A stretch of DNA of 64,000 bases, from NCBI GenBank assembly GCA_039096225.1, contig JBBPEB010000007.1, positions 496,001-560,000 of the forward strand. Direction: 5' to 3'. This document shows, piece after piece, positions 28,218 through 41,808 of the stretch (position 1 is its first letter; each line of letters begins with the position of its first letter). The notes under the pieces are model-generated. The model had not been told where the DNA came from. It saw only the letters and a list, made by a program, of their open reading frames with translations, and did no database searches. The position numbers and the translations under genes were made by a program. This DNA comes from Blastocystis sp. Blastoise (Eukaryota; Sar; Bigyra; Opalinata; Blastocystidae).

Positions 28218-28951
28218 GTTTATTATTATTTCCTTAGGTCCAATCTCCTCCTGAATCTCAAGGAAAAGCACTTTCTGTGGGTATATATAACAATAATACA
28301 TATATAAATATATATTTTTATATATACATTATTATTTCTTAGATATATTATATCTATTAACTATATATATATAGCTACTATTGTCTCTCAAACTGTCTTT
28401 ATATTAATTCCATTATTATATGGTTCTTTCTATGATTTCTCTGCTTTCTGGACAATTTGCTCTACAAATTTCTTTGGTATATTTCTTTTACTATTCTATT
28501 TATACTTATTATATTTAATTAACGAATTATTATTATATTTATTAAACAAATTATCATTATATTTATTAAACGAATTATCATTATATTTATTATTCTATAG
28601 TACTTGCAATTCTCCTATCATTAATATGTTTCATTTGTGTTCCTGGAAGTTTAACTTGTGCAGATCAGAAAATAGCCAGTATATTCCCGTGATTATTATC
28701 ATTATTATTATTTTATTTCTATAGAATCAGAAGAAAAAGAAATTCCTTCAACTGAAAAAGATATAGAATTAAATAAAGAAACAGATTTAAATAAAGAAAC
28801 AGATTTAAATAAAGAAATGAAAATGAATATAGAAATAGATACAAATAAAACAACACCCGAAGTCTCTTTAAATAGTAATAATTCTATTGATTCTAATGTT
28901 GTTATTAATACTAATAAAGACTCTGTAAGTCCACCTGTGAGTGGAATATAA
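26457..28951 (+). CDS. Major facilitator superfamily drug:H+ antiporter-like transporter
   Basis: Multi-pass membrane transporter of the TetA/DHA1 type. The ATG at 26457 (MLSLQLFIVFATVTIDSFGM) starts directly in TM1. MFS motif A between TM2 and TM3 is GSWSDKYGRK, formed across the first intron. Motif C-like features appear in TM5 (GIGSSAFVVGPAIGGALGA), typical of drug:H+ antiporters. A basic central loop (KNELKAKQNALLKKTG; KTKKEKNDVKIKW) separates the two halves. The second half continues with IFWLFIRFLNE, FTYAVQ and later helices to VLAILLSLICFICVPG-like sequence. A hydrophilic tail of ~80 residues carries a tandem LNKETD unit (28770-28820) and ends SPPVSGI-TAA. About ten introns, some very short (~40 bases). 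The substrate cannot be told. Confidence 0.82.
28159..28217. repeat. (ATT)n microsatellite in an MFS-gene intron
   Basis: About 20 ATT units within the intron between the exons encoding SPTSVIVLS and VQSPPESQGK; ATT on the coding strand. Confidence 0.88.
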
Positions 28952-29648
28952 GCTTATTCTATGATATTTATCTATCTATTTTATACATATATCATTATCA
29001 TTAGTTATATCTTTATTATCAGAAATAACTAGTATATACATTTATAGAAACAATTATATATATATATATATATATATATTTATTGTTTTTCTACATAATT
29101 ATTTATAATGATGTTTTCTTTATTCATGATTTGTTGTGGGCTTTTTTTTTTTGTTTTTATTATTATTCTTTTATTTGTTGTTTTATACTATATATTCAAC
29201 TTCTTTTAGAATTATCTTAACAATATGTGTTATTTATTAAAAAGTAGATTCATTTGAACACTTCTTTTTATATATTTTGCTTTGTTTTCCTTTTGAAATG
29301 TATTTATAGTAAATAAAAACATAACAACATTATTATACTAATATTTATTATAATGTTTTCAGTCATTAAATACTATTAACAAAAGTATAACACATCATCT
29401 CATTTTCTTCATATAAAAATCAAAAAGCGGTATTACTTATTCATATGTATATTTTAATATCTATTTATATATATTTTCAATCTTATCATTGTTATGAGCA
29501 TCACTTAATGCTTTAAAAAATTGTGTTTTAAAACAAAATAAAATTCTCCTTTTCACATGGTTTTTCTAGTTCAAGAGAATACCAAAAAAATGCGATGTCA
29601 TGTTTTCCACTTTTTATATGATATTTAAAGTGACTAATTCATAGAACT
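28952..29648. other. Intergenic between the MFS gene and the surface-protein gene
   Basis: T-rich directly after the MFS stop, with a TA tract at ~29057-29080, then mixed AT-rich sequence. No gene is seen. Confidence 0.5.
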
Positions 29649-30581
29649 ATGAAAATTAATTTATTGGTTTTATTCACTATCCTATTCGGTATACAATTTA
29701 ATGTTTGATTAGTATTTATAAAGTAAATAGGTATAACATCTGCACTTTTAAAAGAGGATACATTAGTTAATCTGCATTATGTATGTCATTGCGAAGATTA
29801 TAACTATAAATCTTGGAGTATTAGTGGTATTGTTAATGGAGAAGAGGTAGTATTTCATGATGTCGAAGGAAGAACTTGTACTACTCTTGCACAAGCATCT
29901 ATATCCGTTAATAGAACAGATGATCTCAATTATAAGATATGTTACTCAACAAAGTACTTTTTATTTTAATTTTTGTTTTTTATAATGAATAGAAATCCCG
30001 GTAATATGGATTCTTATATGATTGTATATGACAGTGATAATAATATGCTTGTGAAGAAACATGCTCTTTATGAAAATAATTTCTGTTCGTTGTTTACAAG
30101 TATGATATTGTTTTATTATTCTTATTATATTTATATTTATGTTTATATTTATTATATTTATTATATTTATATTTATTATATTTATATTTATTATATTTAT
30201 ATTTATTATATTTATATTTATTATTATATAGTTCGTAAACCCATTGATACTGTTTCTTCTATGACTTTTAAAAGAGGAAATGTTCCTGAAAATTGGTATA
30301 AAAAGACATTTGATTCTACTTCTTGGGAAACTGTTCAAAATGGTCAACAAACTAGTGCATCCAATGAGAATCAATATTATAGAATATCATTTGAAGAGAC
30401 TCAATTTGATTTAATGGCTGCTTATAATCTTCATTTACAATTAAATGGTGATATAACTATATATATGAATGATATACAAGTGTATAACGCAGTCTCTATT
30501 AATCCGTATATATATATATTATTATTATTATTATTATTATATATACATATATATAGTTCTTCTTCTGAAGAATTGAATCCA

Positions 30582-30662
<81 letters not shown>

Positions 30663-31110
30663 CTTCTTTAAACTCTTATATATATAGTTTAATATTAAAT
30701 GCATACCCTTTACAAACTAATAATACTCTATCTATAATGATATCAAATCCAAAAGGGATATCTCTTACGAATTATTTATCTATTTATATGACGTTATTCT
30801 TTGCAACTGAAAAAGATAGTATATATTATTCATTTCTATATTTTTTAATTCTTTTTTTTTCTTATTTTATTATTATTATTGGTTTTTTAATTTGTATATA
30901 TATAAATATGTATAACTGTTACATATATAATAGAATGTGCAAATACCTTAGTGAGTTTCACTTCAAAATGTTCCAATAGTGTAAAATGTGACTTACTCGT
31001 AGATTCAAGAGTATATACATATTGGGATACAAGTAAGAATTCTGTTACTAATACTATTACACTTAAGAATAATACGTATATATATATTATTAATTATAAT
31101 TATAGTTATG

Positions 31111-31143
<33 letters not shown>

Positions 31144-34100
31144 TAGTTTTATTGATTTAAGTCGATATCTACTGATTCCAAGTCCTCAATCAAAAGGAGA
31201 ACCTACTGTGTTTTATATAAAAGGAAGAGATTCCGATATAGATACATGGAATATATTAGATTATCGTTCTAATGTTAAATATGAATTATGGGTTAATACA
31301 TTTGATATCAATGGAACTACTATACCCAAAAATCAAATACAAATAGATGCTGAAGGTATTTTCTATTATATATGTTATTTTTATTATTTATTTTTTTATT
31401 ATATGTTATTTTTATTATATATTATATATTTATATATCATTATATATTTTATATTTATATATCATTATATATTTTATATTTATATATCATTATATATTTT
31501 ATATTATATATTATATTTTTTTAGCAACGTATCCTAAAAGCGTATCATTAGCAGAAATGTTTTTATTCACTTGTAATCGTATTCCACAACTGTTTCAATA
31601 TATGGAACACAATTATACTTATTTCGCTGATTATTCGAATATAATCATTTCCCCTCAATATAATGGTTATTCTGCTATTTCTATTGAACCTCAACTTCCC
31701 CGCGGTTTATCCTTTGACCCTAATAATGGTAATATTTCTGGACGTGTATATAGATATATATATAGATTCTTTTATTTTTCTTCATAGTTTTATATTTTAT
31801 TTTAATTTAATCAAAACTATTATTATTATTTTATTTAAACAGAAATATACATGTGAATATTTATTATTTACTATATACTATTTTATCATTTGTTTTATCT
31901 TATATCAATAATAAATATATTTATATAGCTATTAGAAGCATCCCCCGAAACACAGTACACAATTACCGCACAATATCCACATCTTGTTACTGCTGTTATT
32001 TATATTACTATTATATGTATATTTATATGTAATCTATTCAATATCTCTATCCTATATATATATATATATAGCATCGCCATCTGCTAGTCATATAAAAGTA
32101 GAACGTCATTATGCTAATGATTATTATGTTGTCGATGAAATATTCACAATTAAAAATAAAAATACACAAAGAATTCTATTGGATGAACCAAAAGAAACTG
32201 TTCAAAAAAGTGATACTACACTTTATTATGAATTCTCTGTCTCTTCAGATATCTATGAAGTTATATTAGGAGAAGCAGTATCTGAAAGAGGTTGGGCACA
32301 TGGTTCATATTTAAGTATATATATAGCTACTCAATATATTCCTCCCGAACAAAGTATCAATGATATGACTGGGTATTACTTGATATTCCAAGAAGCATAT
32401 ACCCTTCTTGGATCTACTAATATGATTCTCAATTGTATACACTATATTATATATATTATATACTATACTATAATATATACTATATACTTATTCTATAATA
32501 TATGTATTATATATACTATTCTATTCATTATATAATATATCTTATATACTATTCTATATTATCTTATATACTATTCTATTCTCTTAATAATCTTCTATAG
32601 TTGAATATTTAATTCTTCAACATGCTGAATGGAAACACAATGAAGGATCAATTCCATCTGATTGGTTCTCCTCTACATTCGATGATTCTAATTGGCTCAC
32701 AGAATCTATTGGCCAATCACCTATTTCTAAGGCAATTCATATCTATAGAAAAACGTTTAATATTGATTCTATTGATATGTCTGATTCTGTAGAAGTTCAA
32801 ATTGCATATTATTCTGGAATTGTTATATATATAAATAATAAAAAAGTTTTTATCAATCATATTGATGAGTATATTTTATTGTTGTTACTAAAATTATTAT
32901 TATCTTATTATTTATAAATATATTATATTTCATATATAGGCCTATTACTACGGGTTCTACTGCTACCAATTTTTATGGAACACTCATTACTAGAAGGTAT
33001 ATTTATAATATAATATATATATATAATTTAAAGCACATATATATATAATAAGAATTATCCTTTAACTATATATATATACAGAATAGTATTTTCAATGGAT
33101 GCATTTAAGCTTGGAGATAATACTATTGCCGTTATGTTAATCCCTCATGCTGACGAACCAACAACCAATTATATCTTTGATATGTACATAAGAAATATGG
33201 GTAAAGGTATATATATATATATACTTTTAATACCATTTATTTTATATCATATGTATTATTATTTGTTTTTTTTTTTTATATTTATTATATATTATTTTTT
33301 TATGTAATTCATATATATATATATAGGTGATGTACGTACCTTTATGAATGATATCTGTGATAGTGAACAAATAAATGCTTTTGATCACGATTATAGCACT
33401 GTTTTAAAGTTCTATACGTCGATTACTGATACCATATATTATAAAAATACTTTAGATGAGTATATATAGAGTGATTATAATTTTTATTATTATTGATATA
33501 TTTATTATAATATTTATTATTATTATTACATATATTATTATATAGATATTCTATACTTTCTATGTATGCCTTCGTAGCTGATTATTCAACATATGAAGAT
33601 GAACGACCTCAACAATGGATTTTACAAGGACGTAAAAAGAATCGCGGGGATGAAGAATGGATAGATATAGATAAACAGACTAATGTGAATTGGGATACAA
33701 AGAAACAACGAAGAATGTTTGGAATCCCACGGGAAAATCAAGGATTATATAATGAATATCGTCTTACAGGAATAAAAGGATTATATAATGAAATTCAACT
33801 TTTAGAAATAGAATTCTATTCGAATTCTATGGTGTATAATTATCCTTCTTTCGAATATACTCCTAATGATGTTTCGGTATATATAGGTACATATCTAGAT
33901 GAATTAGTACCTAAATATGATGATTATTATACTAATTATACTATTACTCCTGCTCTTCCCACAGGAATAGCTCTTAATCCTAAAACTGGATCTATTCGCG
34001 GTATTCCTGATTGTCCCGCTCAAATAGTAAATTATACAATTACTGCTAGTAGATTTGATAATACCCTATGTTCTAATACAATTCTTATTTCTTATAAGTC

Positions 34101-34787
34101 CTGTACTGATGGTCAAAGTATCCTTGAAGTTGATATCCATTATAATAATAACTATAAATCAACTGAATTAGATGTAACAAGTCAAAAACGTGAAACTATT
34201 ATTTCAACTTTCTCTATATCTGAAGTGTACAGAGAGTATATATATATATAATATTCGTTATGAAATATTATTATTTCCTTTATATTTCTATATTGTTTCT
34301 CTTTTCTTAATATCTCAATAATAATATCTCAATAATAATAATTATAATAATAATTATAATAATAATAATAATAATAATATATATAGATTTAGAAATCGTT
34401 ATGAGGATATATATTTAATTCGTCGTTATTTTATGTGTATACCTCATGGTATGTATACAGTAAAACTAACTCCAAATAAACCAGAAAAAATGGGTCCACC
34501 TTATGGATATTCTATTCGAAATTCTGCAGGAACAATACTTAATAGTGGGTCATTTGATGAGACACATGCTAAAGCTGTGATCTTATTGGATAGTTCAATG
34601 CCTATTCAATCAGGAGTTACTTTATGGAGTTATTTTGTATCTAATGATGATATGGGTGATTGGACAAGTAAATATTATGATATAGAATCATGGGAAAAAA
34701 TGAAAGAGAATAACATGAAATGTAATGAAAAGAAAAATATATACTTTAGAACAGCTGTATGTTTTATTTATTTATATATTTATATAT

Positions 34788-34818
<31 letters not shown>

Positions 34819-36805
34819 TATGTATATTTTATTTATTTATTTATCTTATTTATATATATTTATATATTATAAACCATAGTAATATATATATCTATAGTTT
34901 AGTATTGATGAAATCACTTCTCATTCTTCTCTTGATTTCCGTATAAAAACAATTGGGTCTATATATGTATATATGAATGAAGATTTAGTATATTATATGA
35001 ATATTGATAATTCCACTTTAGTTGATCATACATTTACATTAAGTATTCAGAATAATGCTCTTAAATCAAAGAATAATATATTAGCTATACATATAGAAAC
35101 AAAAGATATATTAGAGACTGAATATTTATATGTAGATTGTGCATATACTTATGGTGCTCAAACTCGATTAATGAATACATTTACTTATTCATCATCTTCT
35201 TCTTTTTCTCCTTCTCATCCTCTTTCTAATATGTTTGATATTGATTTCTTTACAACTACTGAGTTTACTGGAGATTCACAAATAGTTAATATTGATATGG
35301 GTAATGAATATAAACGTTATTTTAATAGTATATTCTTACAAACATGGAATAGCTCTCATCCCAAAACTATGGATATTTATGGAAGACAAGAAGATGATCA
35401 TGAATGGATACCCTTATTAGAAAAAGTATATTATTCTTTCTATTCTGTATTATCTTTTTTTGTATATATAAAAATCAATTTTTTATTGTTATAAGTCTCT
35501 TTATATATTATTATAAACACTTTTTTATTTAAAAATAAAATAATTTTATTTGTATATATACAAGTGTTTATAATTATATAAATATATAGTTTGAGATACC
35601 AGAAAAAGGATTATATACTGAATATATCAGTGTACCTATGGGTGTAGCAGGTTTCAGATATATTCAGTTATATTTCAACAAACATGTTAAAGAACCTATT
35701 TCTTCCATAATATCAGAGTTTAATTTTGTATATCAGAGTTATAATAATTCGATGTGTCCTTCTGCTTATGGTTTATTGTCTGTTGGTGAAGACTATACAA
35801 GTTATGGATTCTGTGGAGATAATAATCAGGGATATATATATAGTGTTTGTGATGGTCTTCGATTTGACCCGCCAAACCGCTCTTTCTGTACACTTTTACC
35901 TCCAAAATTTGTTCGATATCCAGAAATATCTTATATATTCTTCACAGATACTAGTATTACTCCTCTTCTTCCTACCTACGAACGTGTTGTCGATTCCTTT
36001 AATATTCAACCTGGTAAATATTTATATTTATTAGTTTATTATTAGTTGTATTATAATTTATTTTATTGATTTATAATATATTATTATTTTTATTGATTTA
36101 TTATATATTATTTTTTTTTATTGATTTATAATATATTATTATTTTATTGATTTATTATATATTATTACTAGCCCAGTATACTAAATATAATAATAATATA
36201 TATATAGCCCTTCCTTCTGGATTATTCTTTGAATCTGAAACAGGTAAAATATTTGGTAAACCTACAACTATAATGTCTACTACTACTTATACTCTACAAG
36301 CTATTAATAAGAATGGTATGGCTACATTTGAATTTACTATTCAAATTAATCCTGGTTATTGTTCTATGCAATCGTATCCTCCTACAAATATTCATGAAAC
36401 ATTAATTTTACCTTGTCCTGATGGTTATTATGGTCAAATCCAAGTTCTTTGTGAAACCGGTAAAAATGAACCAACTTATGCAATGCCTATAAATGAATGT
36501 ACAAGTTTAGTTCTTACAATTAGTGTTACACTTAGTATTACTGTAGCTGTTATTCTTCTTATTCTTCTCCTTCTTTGTATGCGTACTAATAAGAAAAATA
36601 AGTATATTATTATTTTTTTTTTCTATTATTATTTTATTTTATTATTTTATATAAACTATAATACAATATATATATACTTATCTTATAAAATACTATTATT
36701 CATATTTATATTTATTATAGGGAAGAGATTCATCGTCTTAGAAATCCTGCAATTATTCTTAAAGAAACTTCAAATACATCGATAAGATCTTCTCAAAAGA
36801 TTTAA
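29649..36805 (+). CDS. Type I surface protein with repeated beta-sandwich and putative Ig modules
   Basis: Starts with a signal peptide (MKINLLVLFTILFGITSALL) and ends with one transmembrane helix (LVLTISVTLSITVAVILLIL), a basic stop-transfer (MRTNKKN) and a ~25-residue tail ending SIRSSQKI-TAA at 36805. The ectodomain, ~1,500 residues over more than 15 exons, shows a unit repeated about three times. (a) Galactose-binding-like segments: NWYKKTFDSTSWE (30293), DWFSSTFDDSNW (32660s), DWTSKYYDIESWE (34660s). (b) Discoidin-like segments, e.g. WDTSKNSVTNT, QQWILQGRKKN, TMDIYGRQEDDHEWIPLL. (c) Putative Ig (He_PIG) signatures: LPRGLSFDPNNGNISGR, LPTGIALNPKTGSIRGIP, LPSGLFFESETGKIFGKP. A Cys-rich juxtamembrane piece (LPCPDGYYGQIQVLCETG) precedes the helix. 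The architecture suggests an adhesin or sugar-binding receptor; this is inference. Confidence 0.8.
30125..30232. repeat. TATTTATTATATT tandem repeat in an intron
   Basis: Reiterated TTATATTTATATTTATTATA units in the intron between the N-terminal exons of the surface-protein gene. Confidence 0.8.
30583..30659. repeat. (TA)n microsatellite in an intron
   Basis: Uninterrupted TA run of ~38 units in the surface-protein gene. Confidence 0.9.
31415..31510. repeat. ~24-bp tandem repeat in an intron
   Basis: Three to four copies of a TATATATCATTATATATTTT unit in the surface-protein gene, ending in the acceptor before the exon encoding TYPKSVSLAEM. Confidence 0.8.
34757..34866. repeat. (TTTA)n repeat in an intron
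   Basis: TTTA-rich tract following the exon encoding NIYFRTA of the surface-protein gene, with TTTA on the coding strand. Confidence 0.85.
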
Positions 36806-37263
36806 AATTGATTTCTATATGTTTTTTCATTAATTATATTCAAATTGATAACTGTACATTTATATATATAATAAACATTTATTCAAGTCAATCATGTCAT
36901 ACATAGTTGTTTTGTATTATTAAAGATTTTTTTATTATTAAAGACTTTTTTATTATTATTCTTATTTATTATTCGTAAGAAATTTAATGAATATATATAT
37001 ATATATAAATTAATTTGATACTAATTAAAACCATTTAATTATATGATATACTATTGGTTAATGAGTAGTATTTATAATATAAATAAGTTTAAATATAATG
37101 TTTTTACTAGAGTAGACTATAAATTATGAACGCATAAAGAAGAGAGTATATATAATTAAAATAAAACAAAATATATAAGAAAGTATATGTAAAAAGTATA
37201 CACGACAGAAATAGAATTGTTTTATAAAGAATACTTGATAATAAAGAGAAAGAATAAAACAAT
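36806..37263. other. Convergent intergenic region
   Basis: Between the surface-protein (+) and decarboxylase (-) 3' ends. The left side is T-rich, with a repeated TTATTATTAAAGA motif at 36915-36955; the right side is A-rich. No gene is seen. Confidence 0.5.
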
Positions 37264-38455
37264 TTAACCCCAGAACTCACAAACATCTTGAGCAGTCTCT
37301 CGCTTCTTTATTTCTACAATCTATATATATATATATATATTATTATATTATTTATATATATTAAATAAGTTTTTTAAACTATATATACAGATTTATTATC
37401 ATCTCCAGCGAAATATGCATGAACAGAAGGAGCAGGACAGGAATTATAACGAGAATACATAGATATAGTATATGCACCTGCGTCATGAATAACGTACCAA
37501 TCACCTTGTTCTATTTTAGGAAGAGGACGGTTCTTGCACATGAGATCCCCCGAAAAACATAACGGACCTGCAACATCAGTAGGAACAACATTATCAAATT
37601 TAGGAGTTCCATCAGGATGATAGACTGAAATATGATGATACCACGTGTCAGGCATGTACACTTCACGTGTAAAACAGTTTCCACCTATAAAAAAAGTATA
37701 TAAAATACATATATATTATAATACATATATATAATAATATAAACATATAATACATATATAATAATAATAATAAAAAGGATACAAATAATACTATATATAA
37801 ACAATAAAATACAATACCTGCATGTCCAATAATCACGTGACGATCCCCCGCTTCTTTTGTATATTCGCAACGGCTAACAAACCAGCCCACCTTACTGATC
37901 ATACTACGTCCAAACTCCGTTAAAATAGTGTATTTTCCCGTGAATAATTCAGGAACAGAAGCACGTAGTTTAGTGGAATATTCATTAAACGGTAAAGGTG
38001 CGTCATCTTCGGTATATATAACAGGCATACCACCACCTAAATCTAAAGTATGTACCTAGATATATATATATAAAATATTATATATAATATTATATAGATA
38101 AATAATATAAATTACTTGTTCTCTACCAACATATTGATTGATTTCTTCTGCTAAATCGACGATGAAGCGAGCTCCTAATATATATATATAATATATATAT
38201 AGAAATATATATAATAATATAAAAATATATAAAGAATAATAAAAATAGATCATACAACTAGTAAGAGAATCTATTTATTATATATATATATATATATATA
38301 CCTTTAACAAATAAGTCGATAGGACATCCTTGAGAACCAACGTGAATATGAAGTCCTGTTAATTGAGGCCAATTCTTATAAGTATCTAATATCTATATAT
38401 AGATATATACTATTGTCTTAATATAATGATTATTACTAATAGAATAATAAACATA

Positions 38456-38497
<42 letters not shown>

Positions 38498-39419
38498 ACA
38501 ACTTTTATATATACTTGTTGTTTATATTGTTGAATAGGAACTCCAAATTTTGAAGTCGAAGTAGCTGTTGATGTCATTAAAATATTACCAGCACCTAACT
38601 ATATATATATATATAACTGAAAAAACTCTATAACAATAAAAAATATTACTATTCATTATCAATAAAGAAAGTATTATTATAATTATTATGATTACATATA
38701 CTTGTGGATTAATACGTATACCAATATCAGCAGGTTTAATCATTCCTTGTTTATTCAATTCTTCAAAGATTCTTTGTCCTTTAGCTACCTAAATGAATTA
38801 TTAATATATATATATAATGATTAAATAAATTATTAATGACGAATATTCATTATATATACTTCTTGAAGATTATCAAAATTAATATGGATTCCATTTTTGA
38901 AACATAATTCGAAATCTTCTGAAAGTTTTAAAGGAGAATCAAATACAATCTAATCCATATAAACATTTTTAAATATATATATATAATTCTAAAGATACTT
39001 TATTATTAGGACAACCAGAATGAAGTGCCTGATGAACCTATATTTATAGAAAAAATTTAAAAAAATAAAAAATAATAAAACAAATAATAAAATAATAAAA
39101 AAACAATACAAATAATAATAATACAAATAATAATAATAAAATTATTAAAAAAACAAACTTCACCAGCAGTAGCACATTCAACACCACCACCTAATGATGT
39201 GACTGTTTGAAGAATATATCGAAGAGGATTAGCTTTAGCAGCAAAGCAATGCTTGAAATAAGGTTCGGGGAATGCAGTGTGAACAGCATTCAAACGTCTT
39301 TCGAAATCAGTCATATCTATCATTAAAGAGCATGGATTATGCTCTCCTAACATTCCAGCTTGAACCATTCGACTAATGGTCTTAGGAATTTGTAAACGAC
39401 TACCAAATGCTATACTCAT
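37264..39419 (-). CDS. PLP-dependent group IV decarboxylase, diaminopimelate decarboxylase-like
   Basis: Fold-type III PLP decarboxylase, ~440 residues, ATG at 39419 (MSIAFGSRLQIPKTISRMVQ). Signatures in order: PYFKHCFAAKANP (the FAxKAN lysine that binds PLP), LGGGVECATAGEV, IVFDSPLKL, IGIRINPQLGAG, GLHIHVGSQGCP (HVGSQ), TLDLGGGMPV (GGG), ILTEFGRSM, GPLCFSGDLMCKNRPLP (the GPxCxSGD active-site Cys/Asp) and DAGAYTISMYSRYNS. The GPxCxSGD and AGAY-Y-S patterns favour diaminopimelate decarboxylase over ornithine decarboxylase, which has GPTCDGLD. It would make lysine from meso-diaminopimelate, but a paralogue acting on another amino acid is possible. Ends DVCEFWG-TAA at 37264. About nine introns, all consistent with GT-AG. 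A small 5' leader exon is possible, since the ATG sits three bases after a TATAG. Confidence 0.88.
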
Positions 39420-40406
39420 CCCCTATAGAATAATGTCAAAGATTATTTCTATATATTCATACACGACGAATAACAAAAATCTACCTAGAATTACTTTAGA
39501 GAAAATATCTATTTAAAAAAGGGAAAGAAACAGAAATCCATGTATTTTTTTCCCTTTTTAGTAGGTAAAAGCAAATTAATCATGGAAAAGAAAAATCATT
39601 AATTTCTCCTTTTTAACATTAATTTTTCAAATCATTTTTATTATTTATTGCTTTGATTTATTCTATTTTTAAAATTGATATTTTTCATATCTGTAGTCTA
39701 TTACATATAAAAATATATTTTTTACGATTCATTATCATAAATAACATGTAAATGATAGATTCTTTTATGCTTTCTTCTTATTAAATAATATTTAAAAGTA
39801 TTTTAGAAGATTAATAAGCAAGTTATTGCGTAGAGAATCAACTCCATATTCTTAGAATGCCTCTTTTTTTTAAGAATCAATGCTTTCATGTATTTATCAT
39901 TTACACTCTTATATAAGATACATTATTTTATGGAGAATAAATGAAAAATTAAATAAAAAAAACATTTGTTGTTGATTCTGTGAAGAAAATAAAAGATCAC
40001 ATAAAGAAATGATCCCATATACGACATTAAATCATTTCTATGTCGTATTCTTATCTTCTAAAAATAACAATAGAGAATAATATGACATTATTATAATAAT
40101 TAACACACAATAGACAATTAATCAATAAATCATTTGTTCTATTGTATTCGCATTCATATTTCGGGGTAGATAAACATAATTGCTAATGAGAATAAATAAA
40201 AAATGTGTTGAAAACAAATTGATTACTAACAACAAAGTTTATAAAATATTTATAAATGTTTTTCAACATATATTTTTCCTAAAAATTTTTTTTATTCAAT
40301 TTTAAAAGCCACTCTAATAAATAAATATATAAAATAAATATCAAAATTCTATTATCATAATAACAGAAGAAACACAATCTTTATTTTTTTTTATTTTAAT
40401 TACACA
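39420..40406. promoter_or_regulatory. Divergent intergenic region, decarboxylase / ribokinase
   Basis: 987 bases between start codons. AT-rich without simple-repeat arrays or coding sequence; presumably both promoters and 5' leaders. No specific box was identified. Confidence 0.45.
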
Positions 40407-41808
40407 ATGTCCGCAAGATATATTGTATTAGGTTCTTCAAATATGGATTTGATTTCATATACTCCTAGAATTCCAAAGGAAGGTATTCTATCTCGCTAAT
40501 TCATTCATCCATATTACTTTTATCTTAGGAGAAACAATAATTGGAACTCTTTTTGAAACAAGATTTGGTGGGAAAGGAGCAAACCAAGCTGTAATGATTT
40601 CAAAAATTGTTGATAATCCAAAAGATGTCTGTTTTATCTCTCGTGTTGGCTCGGATGATTTTGGAAAACATATGATTAGTGATTTAAATGAATATGGATT
40701 GAATACTGATTATGTCCATGTCACAGATCGTTGTGCATCAGGTGTTGCATGTATCAACATTGACAGTAAAGGACAGAATAATATTATTGTTATTCCTGGT
40801 GCAAATTTCACTTTAACTAAGGAAGACGTCGATTCTTGTCCATATTTAAATTCCAAAGCAGATATTCCTACATATTTAATCATTCAATTCGAAATTCCTT
40901 TAGAAGTTAATTTATATGCTTTACAAAAAGCCAAAGAAAACGGTATGTATTATATATATATCCTTTCTGGTTTCTTCTATCTGTATTTATAAATATAACA
41001 CTAGTAGATTATCTTTATAAATATGTTTATAATTTATTTGATAATATATATATATATATAGGAATTATTACTATTGTGAATCCTGCTCCTGCTCCAACTA
41101 TATTTCCCTTATCAATATTACCTTATTGTGATTATATATGTCCTAATGAAACAGAATCTGAGTTAATTACAGGAATGTCCATTCAAAATAAAGATATATC
41201 TATCTTTAAAGAGAATATTAAAAGAGCTGCACAAAATATACTTGAGAAAGGAGCCAAGAATATTATTGTAACACTTGGAAAAGAAGGATCGTTTTTTATG
41301 AATGATTCAACTGTATATCAATCTTTATATTTCTTTATCTATAATGATTCTTCTTCTATCATTTTCAAAACAATTGTTATGTTATTTAATTATAGTCTTT
41401 TTTTGTTCAATCATTTCCTGTTCATTGCGTGGATACCGTTGGCGCTGGAGACTGCTTTATTGGGTCTTTCACCTATTATCTCTCTAAACGTATATGGAAT
41501 TTTTATATTTATATTAAATATCTATTTTTTAATCTTATCTTTTTTTTCTATGTATATTGTTATTAGAATTTTATTGCTTTTCTTCTTCTTATTATTATTA
41601 TTAAGTTTTTTTTCTTCTTCTATTATTACTAAGTTTTTATTGTTTTTTTTTCTTTTATTATTATTATTACCTATCCCCTATTCTTCTAGATTATCCTATT
41701 GATAAATGTATATTGAATGCAAATTATGTAGCTAGTTTATCTGTTTCTCGTTCTGGAGCTCAAAAGAGTTATCCAGTCAAACAAGAAATTGATCCTAAAT
41801 ATATTTAA
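40407..41808 (+). CDS. Ribokinase (PfkB family)
   Basis: Phosphorylates D-ribose at O5 with ATP in the cytosol. The start MSARYIVLGSSNMDLISYTP (40407) leads to signature 1 (TRFGGKGANQAVMISKI), DVCFISRVGSDDFGKHMI, then NNIIVIPGANFTLTKEDV and LIIQFEIPLEVN. After an intron come NPAPAPTIFPLSILPYCDYI, PNETESELITG and IIVTLGKEGSFF. Next is the PfkB catalytic signature DTVGAGDCFIGSFTYYLSK, whose GAGD holds the catalytic Asp. The last exon gives YPIDKCILNANYVASLSVSR and SGAQKSYPVKQE, a typical ribokinase ending, with TAA at 41808. About 330 residues, normal for the family. Four introns; two late ones are T-rich with TTA/CTT tracts. NPAP and SGAQ favour ribokinase over other PfkB kinases. Confidence 0.93.

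Noticed and set aside
29961-30374. 137-codon open frame on the minus strand
   Set aside because: It is antisense to an intron with a TTATATTTA repeat (poly-Asn/Ile) and to the exon of the surface-protein gene.
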